From Cheiracanthium punctorium (Eukaryota > Arthropoda > Arachnida > Araneae > Cheiracanthiidae), in contig JAWZYV010012257.1 of assembly GCA_038373885.1 (NCBI GenBank), positions 62,001 through 126,000 of the forward strand: DNA of 64,000 nt. The letters run 5' to 3'. Of this stretch, positions 1-11,100 are shown piece after piece. The notes beneath the pieces are model-generated. The model ran no database searches and was not told where the DNA came from. It saw only the letters and a program-made list of their open reading frames with translations. The position numbers and the translations under genes are program-made. How positions within the stretch are numbered: the stretch's first letter is position 1; each line of letters starts with the position of its first letter.

Positions 1-119
1 ATCCAAACAAAAAACTTTCATCAAAGAATGCATCGTAAGATAAAAAGAGCAAGAGGAGGCCAAATTTTATGTAGTTGTTCAAAGATAAAATACACAAAGA
101 ACGAAAGATTCAGTTAAGT

Positions 120-439
120 TTAACAGAATAGAATTACAATAAGTATTGATAACTTGTAACCTGCAACATCTATGCACGCGGAAAAACGGCAAATAAGGGC
201 TTGGCGAACATTCAGAAACACACTAAGCTTATCGTAAACTTTTTCTGTAGCCGCCGAAATTTTTACCAGGAATTCGTCTGCAGATTCTATAGGAGTTTCA
301 TACAAAAGAGCTTTCAACTGTCCCCACCAAAATAAATCGAGATATGAAAGATCTAGCAAACACGGTGGCCTTGCTACAGGGCCACTTTTCCCAATCCACT
401 GGTTCTAAAGTTTACATGCACATAGTTTCGAACCTCTGG
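120..439 (-). pseudogene. Decayed Tc1/mariner-type transposase, C-terminal fragment
   Basis: Reading 404 down to 120 on the minus strand gives QWIGKSGPVARPP, then DLSYLDLFWWGQLKALLYETP, then a tail with VRQALICRFSACIDVAG. This matches the familiar end of arthropod IS630/Tc1/mariner transposases: a 'RWIGRGGP...WPPRSPDL(T/S)PLDFFLWG.LK..VY.TP' block, then 'VR.SL.RR..ACI...G'. The DL in DLSYLDL sits where the third catalytic acidic residue of the DDE/D triad is expected. Upstream, at 407-439, PEVRNYVHVNF (normally just before the RWIG block) lies in a different frame, and a TAG at 405-407 interrupts the lower frame. So there is a frameshift plus a stop. The catalytic N-terminal two thirds and the TIRs are not visible. 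The fragment is dead; family assignment is from recalled motifs, not a search. Confidence 0.72.
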
Positions 440-978
440 TACATAGCTGGTCAACTAATTGAAACAATAACCAAATAAACTATTAAATAGCGATATTGCC
501 ATCCCTATGGGATGATCAGTCTACAGATGAAGACAAAACATTATCCAGTTATCAAACAAGGGTGCTAAATCCCTCTGTTTTAAGTAACCAAAATACATAA
601 ATAAAATTGTCAAGGTATCAGACAAAAGAACTGCTTAACGTTACCAAGAGATATTTTAAAATTATTTTTCCCCATTTAATCCATTATTAGTTTCGAAATT
701 CATTTAATATCACAGAATTCCCATTTCCAAAATAAATAAGAACTGTGCAGCACAAAAATACTTGTATTTTCAACTTCTTGTTTAATCTTATCATAGGAAT
801 TAGGCTTTTCTTTTATTAACATTAATAAATAAATAAATCAAAAAGCCTTATTTGTTTGAGTTTTTAAAAACCGTTATTTAGGTAATTTCTGAAACGACGT
901 ATGAAATTATAATATTTTGCATCCATCATGTCAGAATTACGAGTCCAAATCTATTGATTAAAATTTATATTTATTGAT

Positions 979-1048
979 TATATTTATTGATTTATATTTG
1001 AAAATTAAATTTGATTTATATTTATTGATTTATATTTGAAAATTAAAT
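979..1048. repeat. Tandem duplication, 38-bp period
   Basis: A TATATTTATTGATTTATATT-type unit at 979-1016 is repeated from 1017 to 1048, with further partial echoes (ATTTGAAAATTAAA) to about 1065. It is wholly A/T apart from single G positions. Confidence 0.85.
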
Positions 1049-2161
1049 ACCATTTGAAAATTAAAAAACTATTTATAGTGTAGTATAAAAATTCAATAAA
1101 TTCCAGGCTTAAAATTTCTGTTATAGACCAGCTGGTATTTTCTTTCAAAATTTCCGTAGAAGTTGAGCTTCATTATTATTTATTAATCTTAAAATTTGTG
1201 TTATTTTTTATGTTTAAAGATACCAAAAATGCCCTATTATGACTGTTTCTCTACCTCATTTCATGACGGGAAGATAAAATTACAGTAATTGCGTGCTATT
1301 ACATAAGCAAATTTACAAATATTAAATAAGAATTCATCTTAACACTGAATTAACTGAGCATTTAAGCTGCAATCATTCCGCATTGCTTTTTGGGGGAAAA
1401 AAAAAGGAAAAAAATCGTTTGCGACTTTGGGTTAATTACATTCTGTGCTCTCTGTTTGTGTTGCTCTTTACGTTCCTCCTTAATTTCCAAGGATTAAATC
1501 TATAATTATAACGTGTTTCTTCCCATTTCTTCCTCTTTGTGGAACCTCAGGTGAGCTTATTACCCGACAGGTTACTGAGCTGTCTCGGAACATTAAGTTC
1601 TTACAGCCAACCTCACAGCAGCTTTATTTTAAAGTAACGGGCACCTGAATTAATAACTGCTCACGCTGTTCCATAAAGTTCATTTAATTGAAATGATTGC
1701 ATAAAATCTTTCCCAAATCTGACCTGGATTTTCTTTCTTACTACATTATGTTTGAAACTGCGTTATGTTGGGCAACGTAAATATTTTCTGTCATACTTTG
1801 ACACTAGAGAGTGAATTTTTAATTGGTCATTAAGATCTCGAGTTTTCATTTTCTTCTTTGACGTGTTGCTTTTAAGAGTTGAGTAGATTTGAGCGTAGGT
1901 ATTTTCTCTTTTAATTGGTAGTCTTAGGAATGACAATTGTGAAGTTTGCATTTTTGGTCTAAATAGGAAATTGCATAAACAGTTTAAAGCCAATTTACAG
2001 TGAATGCAACAGGAATGATCTTTAATATATGATTCAGATATAAATATTTTTTAACGATTATACTGACTATTATTTGATATCAAACTTAAATGAATAATTT
2101 TTGTGAAATGTTTAACAAACCAACTTAGCTAATATTTTTAAAGTTTGAGATATAAATTAGT

Positions 2162-2217
2162 AATTAGATCCTATAATAAGTATAAATTAGATCCTTATAA
2201 GTATAAATTAGATCCTT
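2162..2217. repeat. Tandem array, 21-bp period
   Basis: ATAAGTATAAATTAGATCCT(T) occurs at 2176-2196 and again at 2197-2217, preceded by a shorter AATTAGATCCTAT copy at 2162-2175. About 2.6 copies. Confidence 0.9.
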
Positions 2218-2709
2218 AAATCAAAATGGTATGTAAGAATTTTTTTTAAACATCGAGGAAATGACATTACCGAGCAACAATACAGCATTTGTGTTTAGTT
2301 AAATTCTACAAAAGCTGTAGTTCATTAATTTCAATCTTTTAAAATTTTCTTTGATCCCTTGTTTCAGTCAGCCCAATTAATCCTCTAGGTTCCAGCGAAA
2401 AATGTAAGATTATGAAGTTGTTTTAACTTTGAAATATTTTTCTACGTCGTCTTAAGAGTATCAGTAATAAGTTTTCAGAAATGTAACTATAACAACTGAA
2501 AATAGCTTCGTAATATTACATTGAAGCTTAAAAATAAAAACTGTTTTACGATGTATGTTTCTTTTGTTAATATGAAATATATATGTATTTGGGGAAGGAG
2601 AGAATCCTCTTTTAAAATTATTTTAATAAGTTAAATGTTGAGTAATCCTTTTAGGCAAACAATACAATTCGGCTGATCGTGCAGAATTTGTTCGCTAAAC
2701 TAAGCATTA

Positions 2710-3951
2710 GGGTTATTACGGGAGAGATGGACCAGTCAAATATTTCGTTAATGTGCCTCTCCATAGATTTCTCAATTATGTAAGTCAGAAACTGAAAGGC
2801 ATTTTGTATGGCGTGCCACTTTTTTTGTCAAAAAAAAATATTTCTTTTCAGCTAGTAATTATTGTTGCTGTTAGTAATTCATATATTTTTTTTTCATGTG
2901 GTTATAGTTATACCTTAAAAGATTTTGATTTTATTTATGATCTATGTACTTTTGATCAAGTAATCTCAGGGAACATATAGGCTTCCAAAAACGCTAAAAT
3001 GGCGACGTGAAATCCACAGTGTAGAGTCGGTGTGAGTTGAACTTTCCCACCCAGACGAATAAGGAAAGATGGACCATGTCTAGACGAGAGAGATGGATGG
3101 GGTTTTATGTTGGTAGAGATCAAGGGAGAATCTAGAAATATTTTTCAGGGGAGGGGGGGGGGGTTGCGCAAAGTTCAAATATCAGTTCAGAATTGCATGA
3201 ACAATGTGATCATTATCAGAAAGTCTATTTTATAAAGTGCAAATATCAGAGCGGAAACCCTCTGCTCCCTGCTTGCCGTACAATCTTAAATTTTTCAATT
3301 TTTGGAATGACTCTGTAGAATGTGTGGGAGACGGAGAACGTTAAAATGAGACAAAACGAAAAGTAGACTTTGATGCAGTGTGTATCTTGTTTGCGTTGGC
3401 TTCATGAAAAATATTTACGGTTGGATATAACATGTGATTATTGCAGGAAGAAATTAAATAGCAATAAAAAAGTTACGGCATAAGAATCTTAACTCATACT
3501 ACATAAAATCATTTTCATACACTGTTTGTTTGAATCTATTGAGAATTCAAGAAATACAATTTACCATTAAATATTTAAAAGTCAAATAATATAATTCCTG
3601 TAAACTTAAGTAAGTTGATTGTAAGTAAGTTAGTTTAAATTTCAGGTAACGGAAATCAACACTAATAAACTTAATATATTTTCAGTTACTTCAATATTTT
3701 AGTGTGGTCCTCAATCTCTGCCACTCATATGGTGCATCTCCCCCAGATTAGCCCGAATGAGATGTATATAACATAGTAAATATTAAAAAAAATCATAAAA
3801 AAAATTCCTTTAAAGCTATGACTTTCTGCATTAGGAATTTTATAAAACGCATTAAACACTATATGCATACATTGTAAAACGCAAATAGGTATCAATCAAG
3901 GGTTTTTAGAGAACGTAGAAAAAACATGGTCAATCTCTCCCGGAATTACCC
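2710..3951. mobile_element. 1.24-kb inverted-repeat DNA element, TA-flanked
   Basis: The left end reads GGGTTATTACGGGAGAGATG then GACC. The reverse complement of the right end reads GGGTAATTCCGGGAGAGATT then GACC, about 21 of 24 matching. Both ends are flanked by TA (2708-2709 and 3952-3953), the target duplication expected of Tc1/mariner-like elements. A further TIR-like block in the right-end orientation lies inside at about 3731-3755 (GGTGCATCTCCCCCAGATTA on the plus strand). A partial match (AGATGGACCATG) lies near 3067-3078. No transposase frame is present; the longest internal frame (2753-2980) has no transposase motif. A poly-G run is at 3152-3163. Likely a non-autonomous Tc1/mariner-type element; superfamily is inferred from the TA only. 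Confidence 0.65.
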
Positions 3952-4056
3952 TATCTTAAATTCAATTGATTATGATAATACAATTTGAGACTCAAATAAG
4001 AAATCAGCTAGACAGAGAAATGCTATGAATTTAATGCTATGACAAACAAAAGCTAT

Positions 4057-4135
4057 GAATTTTTGCTATATTCTAAGACAAAAGTTACTGTTAATAAAAA
4101 GTGGTTGATTATATTTCGTAAAGGTTGGCTAATAT
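4057..4135. repeat. Half-copy of the 183-bp MITE family
   Basis: The stretch ATATTCTAAGACAAAAGTTA ... AAAAAGTGGTTGATTATATT, then TCGTAAAGGTTGGC, matches the right half of the complete MITE copies at 4955-5137 and 20441-20625. The left half is missing. A short GC-richer patch follows (4140-4215) that encodes MGRRPRR in an 81-codon frame; I do not recognise it. Confidence 0.5.
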
Positions 4136-4528
4136 TTGCCGCCTGGCATGCGTCGCCGATCGTATGGGCACGGAAATGCGGGACGTATGAGATGGGACGC
4201 CGACCAAGGAGGGTTAATCAAACAGTTGCTGAGCTGTATAGGAACTTTACATTTTTAATAAGGAAACGTATCCATAACCACTGATAAATTAATTTTTCTT
4301 TCGTAAAATAGTTAAGTACACCAGAAAACATATATTTAAAGCTGAAATATAAACGGATAATGTATCATAATAGGAAGGTAGCTAATTAAACAAATTCGAA
4401 GTTCTACGTTAAGGGGCATTGATTAGAAATCTTGTACGAAATATTTTCGCTACTTTTGTTAATATTACTGTTATAAATTCGAAAAACGCTTAATTTTAAT
4501 TAAATTTAACTGATTTGTAATAATTTTA

Positions 4529-4742
4529 TTATTTTTTTTCTGATGGCCAGATGCTTAGCAACATCAGGCCTCGGACGACTACTAAGGCCGAAAGTATTGG
4601 TCTCTTTATTATGGAGGCACCTAATAGGTGGAACAACGTTGCCTCTTATGAAGGGACGCAAAAAATAACACCTGAATGTATGCCGAGAATCGAACCCGGA
4701 CTCTTATAGTGTTATAATGGCTCTGCAAAACCTCGGCGATAA
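4529..4742 (-). mobile_element. SINE with tRNA-like head
   Basis: On the minus strand the element starts near 4742 with TCGCCGAGGTTTTG, which resembles a pol III A box. About 34 bases later comes GGGTTCGATTCT (4686-4697), a good B box. The body continues through GGCAACGTTG, a TTCGGCC core near 4589 and CTGGCCATCAG, and ends in an A-rich tail at about 4529-4545. The body from about 4650 to 4545 aligns with the 3' halves of the 5S-headed copies at 15352-15712 and 55605-55905. No protein is encoded; SINEs use LINE machinery in trans. Confidence 0.6.
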
Positions 4743-4954
4743 TAATTTTATGAAAGTATAATAATTATTAGCGAAAATATATGCTATATCAAACCAGAGT
4801 GTTGCGCTTCTCATCAGTGCAAATTATTTATTCCTATTTAGCATGATCATTTGCTGCAACGCTTACGTACACTATCCTTTAAATGTTTTGACAAAATGTT
4901 TGTTAGATTTCTTTTGCCGAACACTACTTTCAACGATTATTATTCTACATATAC

Positions 4955-5137
4955 CATACCTGCCAACATTACGGAATATAATTAACAACATTTTGCAAAC
5001 AGTAACATTTTAAAAAACATTTTTCTAATAGAGTAACCACCTCCAGCAATTAAGAGAGAAATTTTGGTGTGCTTTAAGTAGAAAATTACTGTTTACAAAA
5101 AGTGGCTAATTAAACTCCGTAAAAGTTGGCAGCTATG
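4955..5137. mobile_element. 183-bp MITE with ~50-bp TIRs
   Basis: The left arm begins CATACCTGCCAACATTACGG; the reverse complement of the right arm begins CATAGCTGCCAACTTTTACG. The arms continue to pair through (A/T)AATTA, CACTTTTTG and AAACAGTAA, about 50 bases in all. The two arms fill more than half the element. The same family is at 20441-20625 (185 bp) and as a half-copy at 4057-4135. I could not define a convincing target duplication. Confidence 0.75.
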
Positions 5138-6610
5138 ACATTTACCATTTAAGTTCAACACGTTTTTTCGGAAATCATCGGTTTAAAAAACTATGGTTTA
5201 ATCAACCATAAACGTGAGCGAATCGAAAAACTCAAACATATATACCTTAAACAAGTGTATATTTGACAAAGCTATTAATTTTAATACATTCTACACACGT
5301 GTGCTAATTGCTTCATCAATAATTCATCTACAGTTCGGTTTTACTAATTATGTAACAAACAAAAGAGGACATTTTACTGTGGCTTGATTCTTCTTCCTGT
5401 AGATGAACAAACCAATTTCGACCTATGAATTAAACGAAGACAAGGACGCGTCCTTCAACCATAACAACTGCTACAAAATGTTTTTGAACGAGACATACAT
5501 GTTTGAAAAATTTTTATGGTGCTGTAGTTTGAAGGACCTGACCTTCTTTAGGCTACATTTTTGTTGGGATCGTAATAAACAAATTCTTATGAAAGAGTTT
5601 TACCCTCACGAACAGCTATTGTGCTTGAATTACATTTCGCAAACACATTCCAAATAGTATTATATTCAAACTAAATTTAGGATTAAGGAATGTGCACGAT
5701 TAGTAATTCAAAAGGTTGAACGATACATAAAAGTGTTTTTAGAAATCTAAAGTCGCAAGCGAAGATTAGCAATTAACATACAACGCGCGTCTTTCATTTG
5801 TTATGTGAATAATTTCGCATGCCAAGGGTAATAAAACTTGCTCTCTATGAAAATAAAACGCATTTATGCTATTCATAATCGTGACAGTATTTCACGGAGT
5901 TATGTTAGACTCAAATAAAGATAGTGTAAATGACAATTGAATATAAAGCTGCTCTATTGTTCAGAATAATAAATAATATTCAAGCTAACATGAAATTTGC
6001 AAATGTCGTCACAATTAATCAAACCTATAGATGATAAATGCACCTTTTGATATCGGTGTACTGAACGTATAATGCAAATGCTTTAGTAAAACATAATTTG
6101 CTCGATAATGCTTTCTTTTATTCCATGCATTAAAAATAAAAATACATACACAAATGTTATCAAAAATTTAGGTTTTCTCTATGTCATGGCATTATCTTTT
6201 TCATGTCAAATTACCTTTTTTAACAAATGGCATCCTATCTTCTCTAAATGAAATTATATATAAAGACTGAAAAAATAGCTTAGTTCCATATGAAACAAAT
6301 TTGGTTCTGTATTTTCTAGTTCCGCAATTTCTGATGAATGATAGGAAGAAGTGTGATACATACATTCTAGAATTTAATATTTTTTAGTGTTTTCTGATAC
6401 CTTGTTTCAACCCTAAGTTAAAATTCAGTCATGCATACTTCTAAGTAACTTGTACTACTACATTAGACTAATGAGTCTCTTCGCATAAAAATGTATAGCA
6501 AAACTGTCTCAGTAAACTGCTTAATTAGGTATAGAAAATATGGTAAATACTATATTTTTGAAGTTAATAATGAGATCACAATTTTCCAAAATTAAATGTT
6601 CACTAATTAG
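5138..6610. other. AT-rich non-coding DNA
   Basis: Nothing recognisable. An 84-codon frame at 5403-5657 (plus) starts with an ATG but has no known motif and ordinary local composition. It is not called as a gene. Confidence 0.5.
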
Positions 6611-6774
6611 CCAAAATTATCAGTATGCTGATAGTGATATACTATCCCACATTTTCTTGCTTTTATTTTTAGCGCTCTAAAAATAAAATCTTATTGTTTC
6701 ATAAAAATAGAACAACTGTAGCAATATTAATTGTGACCAAAATAAACCGCCAAACTTACGAAATAACGAATCCA
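6611..6774. repeat. Left copy of a ~160-bp segmental duplication
   Basis: The block from CCAAAATTATCAGTATGCTG to CGCCAAACTTACGAAATAAC is repeated in the same orientation at 7389-7549, with roughly nine of ten bases matching by eye and a few small indels. The interval between copies holds the palindrome at 6804 and the 5S-headed SINE. Confidence 0.85.
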
Positions 6775-6803
6775 AATGGCAATCTAGACGCTAAATTTCA
6801 GAC

Positions 6804-6840
6804 CAATGATAAGTATATGTATTACATATACTTATCATTG
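6804..6840. repeat. 37-bp near-perfect palindrome
   Basis: Two 18-bp arms (first arm CAATGATAAGTATATGTA) are separated by one T and are exact reverse complements. It lies just after the left copy of the 160-bp duplication. It could form a cruciform or hairpin. Confidence 0.9.
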
Positions 6841-7044
6841 AAAAAGAAAAATAGAAAATAAAAAACAACTGAAAGGAGCATCAGACTAATACTTCAATCG
6901 AAGTCCGAGTGACATATTACAGTCACATAAATTAAGCAAACAGTAATAAATTTGATACACACATATATATGCAGCGTTGCCGCACTTATGTATTTCAAAA
7001 TGAATGTTTAACAATTAGCGTGTCCCGCAGTGGTCTGGGCGCTA

Positions 7045-7362
7045 AACTCCGTTCACATAAGAGCACGGCAAGTGAAGCAGCATCCGGCTTGGCCAGTGCT
7101 TGGGAGGGTCATCTCCCTCTCGGTTCGTCCGCTGTGGAACAGTGTACGCTAATGGGAGATGGTGCACGTAAAATCCGTCGTGGCTCTAATGACCCCAAGT
7201 TGTTAAACGATACCTTTGGGGGGGGTGTCGATTTCAGGTGGTGGTTGGTCCCTCATCTGGAATCGGTTCAAAATGTGGGATCAACAAGTAGAAGTCCAAC
7301 CACCTCGGGGCACTGGCACCCCTCTTTCCATGGTCTATCCATGGACACGACAACAACAATTT
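7045..7362 (+). mobile_element. 5S rRNA-headed SINE (SINE3-like)
   Basis: AAGTGAAGCAGCATCCGG at 7070-7087 resembles the 5S rRNA box A region (AAGTTAAGCAACGTCGGG). GTGCTTGGGAGGGTCATC at 7096-7113 resembles the box C region (TACTTGGATGGGTGACCGC). Order and spacing are those of the 5S internal promoter. Downstream DNA (7145-7285) aligns with the minus-strand copies at 15352 and 55605 (blocks TTAGCGTACAC, GTGGCTCTAATG, CATCTGGAATCGGTTCAAAA). The final ~75 bases differ from the other copies, and ACAACAACAA at about 7350 may be its tail. A poly-G run near 7218 interrupts the middle. A 135-codon frame across this element is spurious. Confidence 0.65.
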
Positions 7363-7388
7363 GCGTATGTACGTGATATTATAATTTT

Positions 7389-7549
7389 CCAAAATTATCA
7401 GTATCCTGATAGTGATATATTATCGCATATTTTCTTTCTTTTATTTTTAGCTCTCTAAAATTAAAATCTTATCGTTTCATAAAAATAGAACTATGGCAAT
7501 GTTAATTGTGATCAAAATAAATCGCCAAACTTACGAAATAACGAATTCA
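7389..7549. repeat. Right copy of the ~160-bp segmental duplication
   Basis: Direct copy of 6611-6774, starting CCAAAATTATCAGTATCCTG and ending near ACTTACGAAATAACGAATTC. The copies start 778 bp apart. Confidence 0.85.
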
Positions 7550-7644
7550 GTTTAGCAACTTATAATCAAGTTTTAAATTTCAGTGTATACTGAGTAATCT
7601 GAGTTTTGTGTAATAGTATGTTTACAAATATAGACATAGCGTCT

Positions 7645-7683
7645 GGGGGGTAGGGGGGGGTAGGGGGGGGGGTAGGGGAGCGG
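7645..7683 (+). repeat. Poly-G/TA minisatellite, G-quadruplex motif
   Basis: Four or more G tracts (6, 8, 10 and 4 Gs) are separated by single TA dinucleotides, then AGCGGG follows. This satisfies any common G-quadruplex pattern. Other poly-G or poly-C tracts of 8 or more occur at about 3152, 7218, 8061, 11349, 19069, 22332, 22451, 23360, 23457, 35512, 40618 and 62988. Several of these lie inside repeats. Confidence 0.85.
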
Positions 7684-8162
7684 GACGTAATGAGCCATGT
7701 GATCCCCTCCACAACTTAGTATCAATTGAATTGAATTAAATTTTGAGGGTGATATTTAAGAGATCCGTGGCTCTTTCGCAGCCGTTTAACCAAGCTATTC
7801 CGACAACTCGATCCGATGCACATAAAACTTAACGAAGACATAGAACTAAAAAGCATAAAAGAAGCACAGCACAAAAGAAACACTAGAAAGAGAGAAAAAT
7901 GAAGTAAAAAAAAGGAGAAGAAAACCCTAAGAAATTAAGAAGGAATAAAGAAAAGCTCACATATTTCAAATTCAGCAATAATCAGTGTAGTTTCAAAATC
8001 CTTTTTTTAAAACTTTATTTGTAAATACAAGAAAACCTTTTGATTTCGATATGTGCTCTGCCCCCCCCCAAAAAAAACAATATATGCCATACTACGTTTG
8101 TGTTAATAGATAGCCTTTATAGAGTAAAAGCTAGATAATTGATTAGGTCTAAGAATAGTGGG

Positions 8163-8198
<36 letters not shown>

Positions 8199-11100
8199 AT
8201 AACCTGGGGTCAGAGGGGACCAAAGTAAAATATTTCAAACTTCGACATAAGAAGCTCTATATTTAAAATTTTAATACTTGGTAGTACTGATAATACCCGA
8301 ATTTGTGATATATATATATATGTATATGTACATATATATATATATATATATATACATAATCAATAAGTAAAACACAAAGAATTTTACTGGGAAAATGACA
8401 TACCCCGAAGGAAAATATATGTATATCAGAATCAGAGGGCCAAACAGTATGAAATTCAATTAGCCAAATTATATATATATATATTATATATAGTTAATAT
8501 AGAGTAGCTCATCAAGTGAGTGACATCGGCAGTTCTAAAACCGCCAAAGTGATTGATTAAAAAAATAATAATGATGATGATAAGTACTATAAAATAATGA
8601 AAGAAATATTAAAAACTAGTAACAAAAGTCTGAGAATCAAATCAAAGTCTTTTAAAAATCCGTCGCCTAAAAATAGTTTAAGCTGAGTGACCACCTATCA
8701 ATGTCACCTAGTCTCATTTCATTCGCTTCAGTCATTTTTACGTGATGCGCGAAAAAAAAAAAAAAAAAAAAGCATCACGGACAGATCGACCAAGACTTTT
8801 TTTTTACGGTCGTAATGGGTTCCCAGTTGCTTGATACGGATAAAAATTGCAACATTTTTAATTCATGATGTACAGAAAAAAGTCCAATTTTATTTAAATA
8901 GAAATACTACGCATGTACAGTCTAACATGTAATGCTGTCAGTTACATGTACAATCTAAATATTGATGATGTAAATTATTAAAAGCTCAATTTTAAAGATT
9001 ATTTTCAGTATAGTGTAAAGCTGTTTGCTACCTTTTGCCACCTTAGATCTTCGTTTTTAAGGCCTCAGAGTTTAAAAAAAAAAGTAAAATACTTTCAACT
9101 CACAGAACCGCAACATTTGCAAACCAAATATAAAATGAAGTCGTGACTAGAGCTGTCCAATAAGGAAGTCATTTTTCTGCATATCTCCTGCAAAGAACGG
9201 TACGTGGAAAAAAAGCTTCATATTCAAGAACAAGTCAACAAAGCCACCCGAATTTGAAAACAATACAATCGCGTGTTTAAAAAACGTTTTGACTTACGGT
9301 TTCCATTTCCATCTAAACTATTTATGAGCAATATTAACTCTGATACTTCTGCCATTAACTCGAATTTGTTATGAACTGTACCTTAGCAGCTTTACATTGT
9401 TGTAAAATTGTGAAAATGTCTAATAGACAAAAAAAATTTAGTTGTGAATAGCAATATATTTTCATTATACTGTATAACCTTGCAGACAAAAGATGTTGCA
9501 ATAACTAGAGCACAAAATATAAGAACATTAGACATCCTCTAATTTATCATTTTAAGAGCTACTGACATTTAATGATATGCTACTAGCTGTTCAAGAATAA
9601 TTATCTTCTATATTTGGAAACTACCGTCTTGATAACCCAAATAGAGTAAAAATTAAGGAAATTGTTAAAAATTTCTTGTATTTTTTTTCTTTCTATATTT
9701 GCTTTAATTATGCAGCTCTGAGAAGTAATGTGTAAAATTATGAGCATATTCATAATTATACAGGTCACAAATTGCTACTGTTTTAAGTCCTTTTTGTTCC
9801 TTTGAACAAATGAGAACAGTAGAAGAAATGAATTGCTTTAATATATTTCTAGTAGGGAATGATCTTCGCTCAAATATAACGCTTGAAATTTTATTTTATG
9901 TATATTTTATGATGCTTCTTTTCGCGGTGATTCATATTGTTGTATTATATTTTTAATCTCAATCTCTATGGACGAAAGTAGGTGGAAATATCAGGAAAAA
10001 TTTTAGTCTGATAACAATAATACAAGAGGAAAAGTTCAGGACATCTGACTAAGTTTATATTGTTCCAGCACTATTCCATCGTTTAAGACGCAATGATGGA
10101 ATCATATAGCTTCATAGCATACACTATAAAGTAAATGCCTGTAATTTTAATAATTTTTGATACTTTTTTTTAATTGAGGCAATCTTTAAAAAATAAAAAA
10201 CAGGGTGATAGAGCAAGAAAATTCTTTTAATTAATCGTCGTTTTAAATGACAAAAATTAACTTGTATTGGATTAATTGCTTAGAATGTTCTATATAAAAA
10301 ATAAAAATGTCGTTTCTTATTGGTAAGAACTCAGTTGGCAAATGTCTGTGCGAATACCTCACTTTCTTTTGTCTCACTCTGTTATTCGAAAAAAAAAGAA
10401 CATATAACTATTCATCATTTAAATAACAATAAAATATAATATCACGCTTTTAAAAAATACTGTAGTATTTGAACAAAGTACTGTAGAAAACTTATTTCAT
10501 AATAGTATATATTTGAAATATTTTGTTCAGGGAGATACATTTCAAAATCATCTAATAATTGCATCTCACTTTATGGAAGAAATTCGTTTTTATTGGTATA
10601 AGGTGAAAAAACTTTTATCCTAAGTACACTGAATATTTAAAATTTATTGTTTTCGAAAGTATTTTTGTTCTAAAATTGCATAGATTTATGTGTAAGAATC
10701 CCAAATTCAGAGCTGTCATTTTTCTTTCTAAAGAGCTTTGGCTTTTCTGTGTTCTAGAGAATAGTCAAAATTTTCAAAACGGAAATCCATAATTTTCCGG
10801 TACGGACATAGGATAAGTTTTCGATTTACCTTTTCTTTCTGAAACAGCAAGAAAAAAAATATGTTATAGGTACTTTCAGTAACTTGGAAAAAATAATATT
10901 TTATTGATTGCTTTTTGTAGTAGCTTCGCTTACAAAATGCACAGTTAGAATATTCTGAATGTTCAATGAAATAAAAAGAATCAATTAATTTGGGGAAGTT
11001 GCCGTGCAATAGAATGCTTTGTTTTGTAGAGCCATTCTGGCATGATCACCAATCTGTAATTAGTTGTTTAAATTTATTCATTCTTTTCCTAATATGTACA

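Larger units (their letters stand above)
440..2707. other. AT-rich non-coding DNA
   Basis: No gene is visible. A weak DG-containing reading near 486-509 (minus strand) could be more of the decayed transposase, but its spacing from the 407-439 block is wrong. The 76-codon frame at 1763-1993 (minus) has no recognisable motif and is treated as chance. Two short tandem arrays inside are listed separately. Confidence 0.6.

Noticed and set aside
6969..7376. 135-codon open frame (and 80-codon overlapping frame)
   Set aside because: It crosses another 5S-headed SINE copy and a poly-G tract; no domain.
8271..8459. Hydrophobic IYIYIY frame resembling a membrane peptide
   Set aside because: Product of a (TA)n microsatellite.
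8741..8791. Hairpin around poly-A as a possible terminator or element end
   Set aside because: Arms are only 8 bp and the loop is a poly-A slip tract; no second copy.
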